Source: Fusarium oxysporum f. sp. lycopersici 4287 (lineage: Eukaryota > Ascomycota > Sordariomycetes > Hypocreales > Nectriaceae). From it: DNA of 64,000 bases. Both the position numbers and the translations under genes were made by a program. Under the pieces are notes generated by a model that was not told the origin of the DNA, did no database searches, and saw only the letters and a list, made by a program, of their open reading frames with translations. Below, one piece after another: positions 30,262 through 40,864 of the stretch. How positions within the stretch are numbered: the stretch's first letter is position 1; every line of letters starts with the position of its first letter. The DNA lies in NCBI RefSeq assembly GCF_000149955.1, contig NC_030987.1, forward strand, positions 838,003 through 902,002, written 5' to 3'.

Positions 30262-32205
30262 TCAATAACGAGGACGACGAGTATCGTAGCCTCGATCGTC
30301 ACCGTATAGATCATCGTCGGAATCGATCAATATTTCTCCATAAACATCGTCTCTATAATGGCCTTGGCGATTCCTGCCCTGCTGGCGGGGAGGATCCTGC
30401 GCCGCCAGGCGAGCCGCTTCGCGATTCATCGCAAGTAGCCGATTTTGGTTTATGCGCCTGGCTTCAGCGTCCATCGCGTGGTATGCCGCTTCACGGCGAG
30501 ACCTGTCTATCTGAGGTGCATCCATCACGTTATAAGGTCGGCGCGGCACATTCATCTGAGGCGCATCCCTCTCGTTGTAAAATCGGCCCTGGTAGTTTAT
30601 TTGAGGTGCATCCATCTCATACCGATACAGGCTGGGAAGGCGGCGATCATCTCTTGCGGGTGGTCTCTCAATGCGCTGCTCGTTGATCTGCATGCGGCCC
30701 ATACCAGGCATGAGAGCTTCCATGGCGGCACGGCCATCGTCCCGCCGGCGATCCATTCGTATTTCAGGCGCATGTCCACCCTGTACATCGACGATGTGGT
30801 TAGCTATTCTCATATCTCCCGCGTGAGCCCTGTTTCTAGACACCCTACGTAGGCGAGGGGCATCGGGTGGACGACCTACCATTAGAGGTTCAACTCTGCG
30901 TGGCTCCATTGGCACATCAGCTCGTCTTTCGGCTCGTCTGCGATTTCGCTCACGTTCATATGCGTCTTGATTCCTTTCATCGTGATAACGTCTTTCTCCA
31001 TGATGATGTCTTTCACCATGCTGATGTTCCTGTTCGTGATGTTCCCCACGACGCCGCTGCTCCTGTGGTTCTTGTGGTTCCTCAGGAGGGGGCAACACCA
31101 GAGGCCGAATAACCCTTCGCGGTCCCCCGACTCTGGGCGGAACACGCTCCTCCTCACCCTGCATAGGTCGTAGCTGTGGAATCCTCAGCGCTCCATCAGC
31201 CCTATCCGCTGCTGCCCCCTCAGTAGGGTGTGGGCGACGACGATACTGCTCCGGCTTCCTACCTGGACGATCCCTCATGGGTACCATAAGGTGAAAGCCT
31301 CCATAGACGGGGCAGTTGCAGGTATGCCATACTCGACCGCAAATAAAACAGAACTCTTGGCCGCAGGGGCATGTCATGTGGTTGCATGCCTCTGCGAGCT
31401 CGATCATCCTGCCGCACCCGGGGCAGTTAACGGTCCGGTTCTCGTCCATGGTGGCCCAGACATCTTCCTCGGCAGCTCCCTCTCGGCAGGGCTGGCCTGG
31501 ATGGCCTCGCTCACCGCAGTCGCGACATGTGTGTGTATCGCATAACAAACAATGCCCGTTACGATCAGGTGGAATAAACGCTGCGCAGTTACCGTCATGG
31601 CAGTATAGTCTATCGTGGATCGGTACATCAGCTTCCTCTCGCATCTGGCGGAAAAGGTGAACCAAAGCAGGGGCGCGTGCAAGTGCAACACCCTCCTCAG
31701 TGATAGGCTCGCAGCATCTCGGCGGAAACTCTTCTTGGGAACGAAGACCGACTCGAATAGCTTCACGGTAGCAAGGTAAACAGTAATTGTGGCCGCAAAG
31801 AGCTCTAAAGTGAGCGTCATCGCCACAGATCATGCAGTCCTCGCCATTTCCTTGTTCAGGTGCAGGGTCATTTGCGGCTTCGCGAAAAACAATTCTCCTC
31901 TCGGTTCGATCCAGCACGATTCGATGGTTGGTATTGCGAACTTCGGGGCTGCGCAGTCGCTCAAATGCCAACTCTTCCTCGGTAATAATTCTACCGACCA
32001 GGAAAGCCTGCTCATCATCCTCTGCAAGTTCTAGAGCGATGGAAATTAACCTGGCCAGGTATGGCTCCGAGAAGCCGTCGTCTCCCTCAGGGGGTAGGAG
32101 ATCATGACGGATCAACAAGTCAAGAAAGTCTGGGTGGACGCGGTCGAGGGCGTCAGAAACATCCGACATGCTGGGCAGATGTCTGACAGAGGCAGGGGGT
32201 TGCAT
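30262..32205 (-). CDS. RBR-type E3 ubiquitin ligase
   Basis: Single exon, 647 aa (a second possible start at Met13). RING1 begins CMICGDDAHFRALCGHNYC (124-145), the IBR zinc region spans about 164-240 (CCEPI, LYCHDGNC, CLLCDTHTCRDCGERGH), and RING2 runs 261-298 (CPGCGRMIELAEACNHMTC, then CGQEFCFICG). Cys274 in EACNHMTC corresponds to the catalytic cysteine that accepts ubiquitin in HHARI/Parkin-type ligases. The C-terminal half is low-complexity: His/Glu/Arg-rich at 385-430, then four spaced MDAPQ-like units (531, 547, 561, 578). It ends acidic and Tyr-rich (DSDDDLYGDD). Substrate unknown. Fungal genomes carry several such IBR genes. Confidence 0.92.
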   Translation of the reverse strand: MQPPASVRHLPSMSDVSDALDRVHPDFLDLLIRHDLLPPEGDDGFSEPYLARLISIALELAEDDEQAFLVGRIITEEELAFERLRSPEVRNTNHRIVLDRTERRIVFREAANDPAPEQGNGEDCMICGDDAHFRALCGHNYCLPCYREAIRVGLRSQEEFPPRCCEPITEEGVALARAPALVHLFRQMREEADVPIHDRLYCHDGNCAAFIPPDRNGHCLLCDTHTCRDCGERGHPGQPCREGAAEEDVWATMDENRTVNCPGCGRMIELAEACNHMTCPCGQEFCFICGRVWHTCNCPVYGGFHLMVPMRDRPGRKPEQYRRRPHPTEGAAADRADGALRIPQLRPMQGEEERVPPRVGGPRRVIRPLVLPPPEEPQEPQEQRRRGEHHEQEHQHGERHHHGERRYHDERNQDAYERERNRRRAERRADVPMEPRRVEPLMVGRPPDAPRLRRVSRNRAHAGDMRIANHIVDVQGGHAPEIRMDRRRDDGRAAMEALMPGMGRMQINEQRIERPPARDDRRLPSLYRYEMDAPQINYQGRFYNERDAPQMNVPRRPYNVMDAPQIDRSRREAAYHAMDAEARRINQNRLLAMNREAARLAAQDPPRQQGRNRQGHYRDDVYGEILIDSDDDLYGDDRGYDTRRPRY

Positions 32206-33167
32206 AGAAATGTTATGGGTGTCGCAACTACAGACCTGTCAAAGGTATATAGGTGTCAAGTCGCTGAGGTTCCTCTAAGCAGGTGTAAGTAGCGAAAGAA
32301 GTAGTAGTATAAGTTATAAGGTTATAGACTGCTTAGATGTCAACTGGAGATTTGTGCGAGACGTCAGAAGGTTTGTGGGAAAGAAAGCTTATTAGGTAGA
32401 AAGGGTTAGGAACGAAGGTATGGGAAGCTTTTATCTTTGGGTTGAGAGGCAGCTCGAAGCACGCTTTGACTGACTGTTCACGTATTGCCAACAGTGACCA
32501 GAGTCAAGCGCAAGGCAGTTTCAGTGCCTGGTTGAAGAACAAGGCCACAGACTTCCAGTGACCTAGTGCACAGGGGGCATGTTCGCCGGTGACAAGTAGG
32601 GTCGAGAGCGTACTCATGTACCCAGCGACAGAGTCAGGGATCTCACAAGGGATTGATAGACAGTACAAAGCGTATTAGATGCTCAAAAATGCTGGTATTT
32701 GGTAGCTGACAGGTAATCAGATCGATATCAAGCCTTTCTGTAACCCCAAGAAATCCATCCGTGGCCATGCGCCGTCACTTCACTCCTCTCGACTATTAGC
32801 CGCTGCCCACAGGGTATCCGGGCATCCATTCATCGACGACGTAAAACACTGTGACTCCCTGAAAAAGATGGTAGGTAAATCATGAAAAAGATGTCCAAGA
32901 GCCAAGAGTTTGGTATCCAGCCCAGCCAAGTCCCCAGTACCGACAGTCCATCCGTGGCCCCAAACTGAGGGACGATTTGAGTTGATGTGATGGGCAACAA
33001 ACAAAGAAACAGAATCCATATAAAATGAGAATGAAATCATCAATGACCATGGCAATAACGCGTAAACCCCACTAACTCCACCTCGTCATGAACTCCATCG
33101 CTGATTCCTTATGTGACGTCCAGGCAAAAGACACGCAATATAGACAAACAATTCGGCGACGTGGAGC
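32206..33167. other. intergenic region
   Basis: About 960 bp upstream of the RBR ligase and downstream of the hexose transporter. The short frames in it have no family marks. No RNA gene or repeat recognised. Confidence 0.5.
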
Positions 33168-35390
33168 CTAATAGCTGAAGTCGACATTGGCCATGGCCAT
33201 CGGCGGGGGACCCTTGTTCTGGTCATTGTTGTTATTGTTGTTGTTACTAGGCGATGAACCGTTGTTGTTATTGTTCTGATTCACGGTGATTGATGATGCG
33301 TCACCGTCACCCAAAGTTGTGTCTGCGCTTGATGCAGTCGTCGTTGTTTGCAGCTCGTGGCCTGCAGGTGGTTGGGCGCTCGGTGACCAACCATCGTTGA
33401 GCATCTGCTGGAAACTCCAGCTCGGTTCGAATGACTTGCTATTCCATGCGTGGTTCACTCGTTCGTACATCTCGTCGATCTGTTCCAGGCTGATCTTACT
33501 TGTTTCGTACACGTTACACCACACAAAGAAGACCGCCAGAATGCAAAAGGCGCCCCAAATGAAGAAAATCTTTGGTCCAAAGGAGGCGTTACCTGGCCCT
33601 GATCCAACCAAGAAAGGCACACTGTAGCCGATACCAAAGTTAAGAAGCCAGTTTGACGCTGTTGAAACCGACATAGCCTTTGCACGGACTTTGAGGGGAT
33701 AAATCTCTGATGTTACGACCCACACCACGGGTCCCCAAGAAGCAGCGAAGAAGAAAATGTTGATAGCACAGAATGTGATGAGAATGGTCTGCGATGCTTT
33801 CTCATAACTCTGTCCTGTCGCGGTATCGAAAGACGCCATAAGGAGTTGGCAGCCGGCCATTCCAATGGCTCCGATCATCAAAAGCTTTCGTCGACCCCAG
33901 CGTTCGATAACCAACAGGCCTGGTATTGTCGAGACAACATTGATGACGTTGATAATAAGCGATTTGGTGTATGGGCTCTCGACGCCGGCACCGTCAAAGA
34001 AGGATGTGCTGTAGTACATTATGAAGTTAATACCGGTGAGCTGTTGAAGCATCTGAAGACCGCAACCAGTAAATGTTCGTCGACCAAGGTGTGGGGAACC
34101 AATAAAGATGTCTTTATAACTGTCGGGTCCTAATGTTAATTCGTATTGGTGGTTTGCTATCATTTCTTGCAGTTCGTCAACGAGCGCTGGATGTGTAATG
34201 TCTAGTCGTCGAAGTCGACTGAGTGAAAGACCGGCTTCGGCGTGAAGGCCCTTCTTAACAAGGAAACGGGGTGTTTCCGGTAGTAATAATAAGCCGCCGG
34301 TAAGAATAATGGCTGGCACAATCTGAAGGCCGAGAGGGATACGATAAGCGGAGGAATCTTTGAGTTTAGAGGCGAGAATGTTGACTACAGAGGCGGAGAA
34401 GAGGCCAATTGTAATTGATAGTTGATATGCGCAGACGAGGGTACCTCTGATCCATTTTGGTGCCATTTCAGACTGATATAATGGAACAAGGACCGAAATG
34501 AGGCCGACACCAATGCCAGCGAGAAATCTAGAGACATTATTAACGATATGGTCTTCCATATAAGAGATGAGGTGCACATACCTCCCAACCAGTAACAAAT
34601 CTATATTGTTAGCGCAAACTTGGAAGATGGCACCGAGGCAGAAGATGCCCACGGCCACAAGAAGGGTCTTGCGACGGCCTAGAGAATCGCCAGTGGGTGC
34701 AGCAAGTAGAGCACCGAGGGCAGTGCCAGCGCTGAGGATGGCGACGATAATAGATGAGTCTTTTGTACAAATGTCGAGGGCGCCCTTTTCGTCGTGGCAA
34801 TTTGTGTGCTTTCCGAATTGTTCCTTGAACTCTGTCATGGCAAGGATGCCGTTGATGGCTCTGTGAAGAGATATGGTTAGTTTCTGGCTGTGAAAATGAT
34901 GTGACGCGATGAAATGGGCTGGTATGGACAAGTCCATGGTCGGAGAATCGAGTCGGAGTGTCTCGTGGGAGGTTCGTCGAGACAAGTCGCTGCCGTTTCG
35001 TATATCGCCCTTGTTTCGCTTCCTTCTTGCACTTCCTCCGGCGATATTGCCTTGCGTTCTTTTGAGATATATGTGGTGATGGCTTCGTCATGCATGTCAC
35101 ACGAGTCCGTGGCAGTCGTCGCATCGTCAAATCGAATAAAGTATCGTCGATAGGTCCCGGTATCTCCCTCCTCATGAACAACATCGTTGGTGTGGCGACT
35201 TCGAGCATCGTATGTCGTGATCCATCCATATCCAAAGGCATCCAAAGTCAAAAGAAAATGGTGGTCAGTCTTACCCAGTATCGTAGCCGAACAGCAACCC
35301 GCCAGAGGCAACGAAGAGACCGACCATGATGGCCGGCGCCGACGAGCCCGCGACATTGTCGGGTTTCTGCCAGCCCATGGCAATGGCCAT
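33168..35390 (-). CDS. MFS hexose transporter/glucose sensor-like with Asn-rich tail
   Basis: Exons 35275-35390, 34582-34860 and 33168-34527, 584 aa. The first intron is 414 nt, very long for this region; the second is 54 nt and in frame, so an uninterrupted reading gives 18 extra residues (HLISYMEDH) that break helix 4. Sugar porter marks: GGLLFGYDTGAINGILAM, DSLGRRKTLLVAVG, GRFLAGIGVGLISVLVPLYQSEMAPKW, LPETPRFLVKKG, QQLTGINFIMYYSTSFF, ERWGRRKLLMIG. Its C-terminus is about 90 residues long with two poly-Asn runs and ends NVDFSY. Some fungal glucose sensors (RCO-3-like) have long tails, but this could equally be a high-affinity glucose transporter. Confidence 0.9.
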
Positions 35391-38300
35391 GGTGTCGGGT
35401 GTTGAAGTCGTCAATCCAGGGTCAGAGGTATCAAGAGCGAAAGGCTCCGGGTCGGCGAGATTTTGGTGGAGGTTGAAGGGTTGAGAAGATCAACGGGGGG
35501 ACATTGGGCGGTTCCGTGTGGGTAATATTTGGATGGGACTGGCCACTGGTCGACCTTCTAGCCCGGCCGTTATAGTGCTAGACCTCGCACTGGGTACGGA
35601 ATACCTTTGGTGCTGTAATGGTCAAAGTCAATGCCTCCAGGTTCGCTAGTCTTTAAAAGGAGAGGGGAGAGCACGTGGTACATAACCAAATGTGAAAAGA
35701 GAAGGGGATAGAATAGATGAAATAGCAGAGTCGATAGTTAAGTTTGAGCCTTGGTGCTCAAGGCGTCTTCCATTAAACTATCAGAAGAGACTCAAAAGGA
35801 AGACCACAGAGAGGGGCAGACATGAATGGCGAGAGACTCCCATCTCCAGACAAGGAGGCAAAAGCAGGAATGATCATCACTCCAAAGCCTGACCATTCCT
35901 CATCCAGTCAAGCTTCAGCATTGGCTCTCTGACCTGCAGCCACTGGAACCTCGTCAAGCCATCCCAGTGGGTTCTTTTCACTGGAACGAGCGTAGACTGG
36001 CTGAGCTAAGCGAGTCTACAGTGCGATTCCCCTCAAAATCAGCCAAAACACTCCAGCAAAAGGATGGATACCTTCAGAAAAAAGACGTCGCTGGTATCAT
36101 CACACAAGCATCACGGTTCAGGACATTATTTTCACCTTACACAGCACGCGAAGCAATCCAAGCACTGCCCTCGAGCTTGTCTTGAGTTCCCCGAATCTGA
36201 AACTGAGTCACATTGGCACGGTCCCTGTCCGAACAAGACCTGAGAGAGAAACAGGGGAGCTTCATTTTTCAGCTCATAAACGACCAAGCCATAGTTTCAT
36301 GTCGTACGCAAGCTAGAAATGCAAGAAAATCAGGAAATTCGTATACAGATTTATGTGGCTGTGGGTAGGACCGAACTCCTTATGAGGATTCTATGATGGG
36401 AATTTACATATCATAGACTTGAGAAAGGGGCATTGTCAACATTATTGTCACAGAGACGGGATGATAGGTCTTGAGAAACAAAAAAGCTCTCTTGTCATAT
36501 TTCGGGCCCCGAGGACACTCCGCTGTTAGCTGCATTCATGCATCTCAGTTCAAGGGTGATAACTCTCGGTAATATTCCGCTGTAAGAACATGGTATGAAC
36601 TTGTATTCCGAAAATTTGGATTCGAAATCAGGTCGTTCTCATGCAAGCCATCATGTCTTCCAACCTCTCAATAAATAATGTTAATTATAGAGTTGTTGAT
36701 AGTGTTTAGTACCCGAACCATCAGCAACCCCACCATAAACCCCTTCAGGATGATCGGATGAACATTGCAGTTCACTCTCACGCCAAGACCACAGTCAGAA
36801 CACTGTCTCCCGCACTTAGCCACTCCAACCCTCAACAGCGCCGCCGCCATGCAGCGCTTACCCCGGCCTAGCACCGCATTCCCTTTTCTCCCCAGACTGT
36901 AGAGACAAGTCCCTTCACTCAACCTGATTGCATGATCAGTACTTTTGTGCAACGTGCAGAGTCACACAGTCTCCAGTTTCCCCCAGACAAATCACCCCGG
37001 GGTTTTAGTCCGGGTCCGGTACTGATACTTGACCAACGGGCAACCCTTGTAGGCAGGGAGCCAAGTCAAGTTCATGAATCTGAACAAAGAATGGGGGATA
37101 CCACAAGCGAGTTTTTCTCTCTCTTTGTTATGGGGCTTTTTAAGCTTCAAATATGGTCTGATTTATTACTTGAACCCTTTCCCACGAGACCGGGTTCAGC
37201 CGCTCGGGAGCCGAAAACACAGCCAGAGACAGGAGTTGTTGACACTCTGATTTGATTTGATTTGATTTGATTTGATTTGATTTGATTTGATTTGATTTGA
37301 GTCGGCGATTGGTTGATGCGAACAGTACCTTGAACTTCTACTGCCCATCACATCACCAACAGCGAGTTTCTCAGGTCATGCGACGGTGCTTGCTTGGCGT
37401 GTTCACTTGTGGCCTGGTACGCAAGACTCGGTACGACAGAATGTTAGTTATCCCGCCCTTTTCGGGAGTATGTGCACTCACTGATGAGGGTTCCTTTGCG
37501 TCCTGTCAAATGCGATAACAAGATCTGTGTTATAGCCATCAGATCATCATACAATGGAGACTCCGCCGAATATATTTAGATAGTGTCAAGTTTCATTGTC
37601 ACCCTGTTGACACATAGCAGACAGGTACCTAGTCTACAGTGCAGTATTCCCCCAAGTGTCACGGCTGGCACCACAGTGTTCTTTTTTCATCGAAAGACAT
37701 GGCTCTGCGGGGTGCAGAAAGGCTGGGGTTGAAACATGGGTTAACGACATAAGGCCGAGCCATTCCTTGGTAGCGTGTCAGAAATGCTGCTTACTACGAA
37801 CGGCGGTCGTCTTTCACGTGGCTGCTAGATCATCTCTGCTGGACATATCAGATCATAAAGAGAAATTCGTATATTTCTTGTGTACCATGGCTTAGATGGA
37901 ATTGTCGGGAGAGCGGACGGAAAGGGACGCAAGTGTAAGGTCAAGCACATACAACGTTGAGTCGAATCTTGTGAACCTACCCTGGACTGTCAAACATGGT
38001 GATAAAACGGGCGTTTTTCGTATATGTCTCATGTACAATACCATTGAGGCCGGAGTGATAACAGCATTGTCAATTAGATATCAGATAAAGGTTGGCGGTT
38101 GTTGTTTCGTTGGTTTACCGTTCCTGCTTGGTGTGTTCAGTACCTCAAATACATCACAGCTGGATATCAAAAGATCTCGAAAGTGGCACAAGCTGTTATT
38201 GTTGTATTCAGTTCAGTCATACTATCGTCAATGCAACGTATTCTCAGGGCCGCGTGGAGTGTAACAGACTGAAACAATCCCAGATAAGCCTGATCGTCAG

Positions 38301-38751
38301 GCACTTCGTGATACATGTGCAATGTTCGATAACCTCCAAGCCACCATCCCAAGAGGGGGCAAGAAAACCTAGGACCTCTTTTCTAAGTGATATCAAGTCC
38401 TAGGTAAAGGAAACCTTGAGACCAATTATTTTAGTACCCTAATTAACATCAGAAGTTTTCCTTCTCCCTAAGGCATCCCTATCATTGACTAACACAGCCG
38501 CCAACACCTAAGTTTCACCACCAGACAAACTGCACAGAGACGGGTTATTAATGTTAAAAATATCTTCATAAATTTATAAACTAGATTTAGCAACAAGCTT
38601 GTATGCATCCCGCCTATGAATACAAAAATCCCAGACGCCTAATATTTGCCAGAGCCCTTCTTTTTGCGGGCATAGGGTACTACAAAATTCTCGCACAAAA
38701 AATCACACAAGAGTCATCGCCGCGTCACCATAGTTACATCAGACATTCGAC
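35391..38751. other. 3.4-kb gene-free region
   Basis: Upstream of the hexose transporter and downstream of the fumarate reductase. No frame shows a domain, signal peptide or splice-linked partner. It contains a (TTTGA)10 microsatellite at 37251-37300. A long regulatory region or unrecognised non-coding transcript is possible. Confidence 0.45.
37251..37300. repeat. (TTTGA)10 microsatellite
   Basis: Ten uninterrupted copies of TTTGA, preceded by a partial unit. It would be polymorphic among strains. Confidence 0.95.
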
Positions 38752-40864
38752 CTAAGGCTCAAGAGTAACCTCCTGGCCCTTGACGCGGCCAATGACCTGC
38801 TGAGGCGCGTACTTGGGAATGACCTCGTCGTCGTGCAGCATCTCGAACTCCTCAGTCGCGTCGCGGCCCATGAAGTTCAGGATGGCCTGTACGCCACCAG
38901 GGTGCTCCTCGAGCCAGTTGCTGAGGTCCATGACGACACCCTTAACGACGACCCAGACGTTGTCCTTGGTGTTGTGCTTGGCGATCTCCTCCATGGTGAA
39001 CTCCTTCTCAGGAACCTTGAAGGCCTTGGGGTCGTTGGGCTTAGCAGCCTTGGCACCGTCGTCCTTGGTAGGGTTGGGGCCAGCAGAGGCTGTGGCCTGT
39101 TCGTCAACCTTTGAAGGAGCACCAGAGCCTGAGGGAGCGGCGCCGGGAGCACCCCAAGAGACAGTTACCTGGTTGGGCACTGAGGGGTCAAGGTGCAGAG
39201 AGATCTGACCAACACGCTCAGCAGCGCTGCCGGCACCGCCCTTGAGAGCGTTTTGGAAGAGGTAGTTGCTGGCAGTGTCACCAGCAACACGACCGTAGAC
39301 AACACAGCCGAGAAGAGAAGAACCACCAAGACGGTTGGCGCCGTGAACACCACCAGCCAACTCACCACAGGCGTAGAGACCCTCGAAGGGCTGCTTCTCC
39401 TGGTTGAGGACTTGGGCCTTGTCGTTGATCTCAATACCACCCATGGTGAAGTGGAGAACGGGCTCCATGACGGCGACGTGGAAGTCATCGTCAACGTTGA
39501 CGGGCAAGTTGTGGAAGAACTTCTTGCCCCAGGGGTCCTTCTGCTTGCCATCGGCAATGTCGTTGTAGGTAGAGAAGGTCTTCTGGAGATGCTCAGGAGT
39601 GCAGCCAATCTCCTTGGCGAGCTCCTTACCGGTCATCTTCTTCATGAGACCACGGCCAGAGTAGTGGCGGGTGTGGAAGTCAAGAACCTTGGAGGCCTTG
39701 GAGTTGAGAACAAGGCGAATGGGGAACTTGTTCTTCTTCTTCTCCTCCCACATCATGCCGGAGACGTAGTCACGGTGACCGAGCTCATCACAGAATCGGT
39801 CACCATCGGCGTTGAGGAGGAGACCACCCTCACCACGGAGAGCCTCAGCAGCAAGGAACTTCCACTTGGAGCCGGGGTCCTTGGGGTCGACGAGACCTGT
39901 GGGGTGGACCTGGACCTTGTCCATGTCAATGCCGTTACCGCCAATGGCCATAACCATCTTCTGACCGTCACCAGTAGCGTGTGTGCCGTTTGTGGTGGCA
40001 AGGCCATAGGTATCAGGTCGGTGCTTCTTGAGCAGGGAAGAGTCGGAGAAATCAGCGGCGTAGCCACCAGTAGCGAGGACAACGGGACCGTCAATGGAGA
40101 CGATCTCACCGTTGTACTCGTACTTGACACCAGTGACCTTGTTACCCTCCTTGTTAAGCTCGGTGACGCGGGCCTTCTTGATGATCTCGACGCGGCCGGG
40201 TTCGCTCTCGGCAAGCTCCTCAAGGCGCTGCATCAGGGCGTATGTGATGGCCATACCAGGGAACTTGGCATCGTGGCCTCGGTGGGTTCGGGGCTGGGAG
40301 TGACCACTGTGATGATTGTTAGGTTATTGTTTCAATGCTGACGGGAGGCGAATTGAACATACCCGAGACGAGAGACGAGGGTGAGATCGAGGTTGAACTC
40401 ATCCTGAAGCCACTCGACAGCAGCAGCGGACTTGTAGGTAAGAACCTTGATAAGGTCGGGTCTAGCCTTGTCACGGGCAGACTTGAGAGTATCATCGTAG
40501 AACTGCTTGACGCTGTCGGGAATGCCAGACTCAACCTGTGTCCTTGTGAGAGCACCGTTGATGCCGGAAGTAGCCTTGGTAGAGTTTCCACCGAAGAAGC
40601 CTACAGGAAGCGAATGTCAGTGAATGTTGCGGTCTACTAAGTCCAGGCGCTTCAATGCGCTGGGTTAGTGAGAGTTGGTAGTGACGTACCCTGCTTGTCG
40701 AGGACAACAACGTTGCCGCCAGCCAAGTAAATGGTGTGCGCAGCAGACAGACCAGAGACTGAAAACAGATGTTAGAATTGTCGCAACACACGGCGCAAAG
40801 CCTCCAAGAGGCGAATCGGTGTCAACTTACGGCCACCGCCAACGACAATCACTCTAGGAGCCAT
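38752..40864 (-). CDS. OSM1: soluble fumarate reductase with C-terminal cytochrome b5 domain
   Basis: Exons 40831-40864, 40690-40758, 40363-40600 and 38752-40306 give 631 aa; introns 72, 89 and 56 nt. FAD-binding start MAPRVIVVGGGLSGLSAAH, then FFGGNSTKATSGINGA, GHSQPRTHRGHDAKFPG, the active-site HPTGL, DELGHRDYVSG, and FAD-contact GLYACGELAGGVHGANRLGGSSLLG. This is the OSM1/FRD1 fold that reduces fumarate to succinate while reoxidising FADH2/NADH. A Pro/Ala/Lys linker leads to a cytochrome b5 domain (EFTMEEIAKHNTKDNVWVVV, heme ligand in EEHPGG, second in EMLHDDE). The fusion suggests electron delivery through heme. The opposite strand has long open frames that are shadows of strong codon bias. 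Confidence 0.95.

Noticed and set aside
33168..34985. Uninterrupted 605-codon reading of the hexose transporter
   Set aside because: It would keep a 54-nt in-frame intron inside helix 4 and replace the true first exon (GYDTG) with non-family residues; the spliced model restores all sugar porter motifs.
34609..35241. 210-codon minus-strand frame overlapping the hexose transporter
   Set aside because: Out of frame with the transporter exons and partly inside its first intron; composition is Arg/His/Thr-rich shadow sequence.
37251..37300. Telomere- or CRISPR-like array
   Set aside because: It is a plain pentanucleotide microsatellite without spacers and does not match TTAGGG.
39193..40341. 382-codon open frame on the plus strand
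   Set aside because: Lies fully antisense to the fumarate reductase coding exon; arises from strong GC3 bias on the coding strand and has no family motif.
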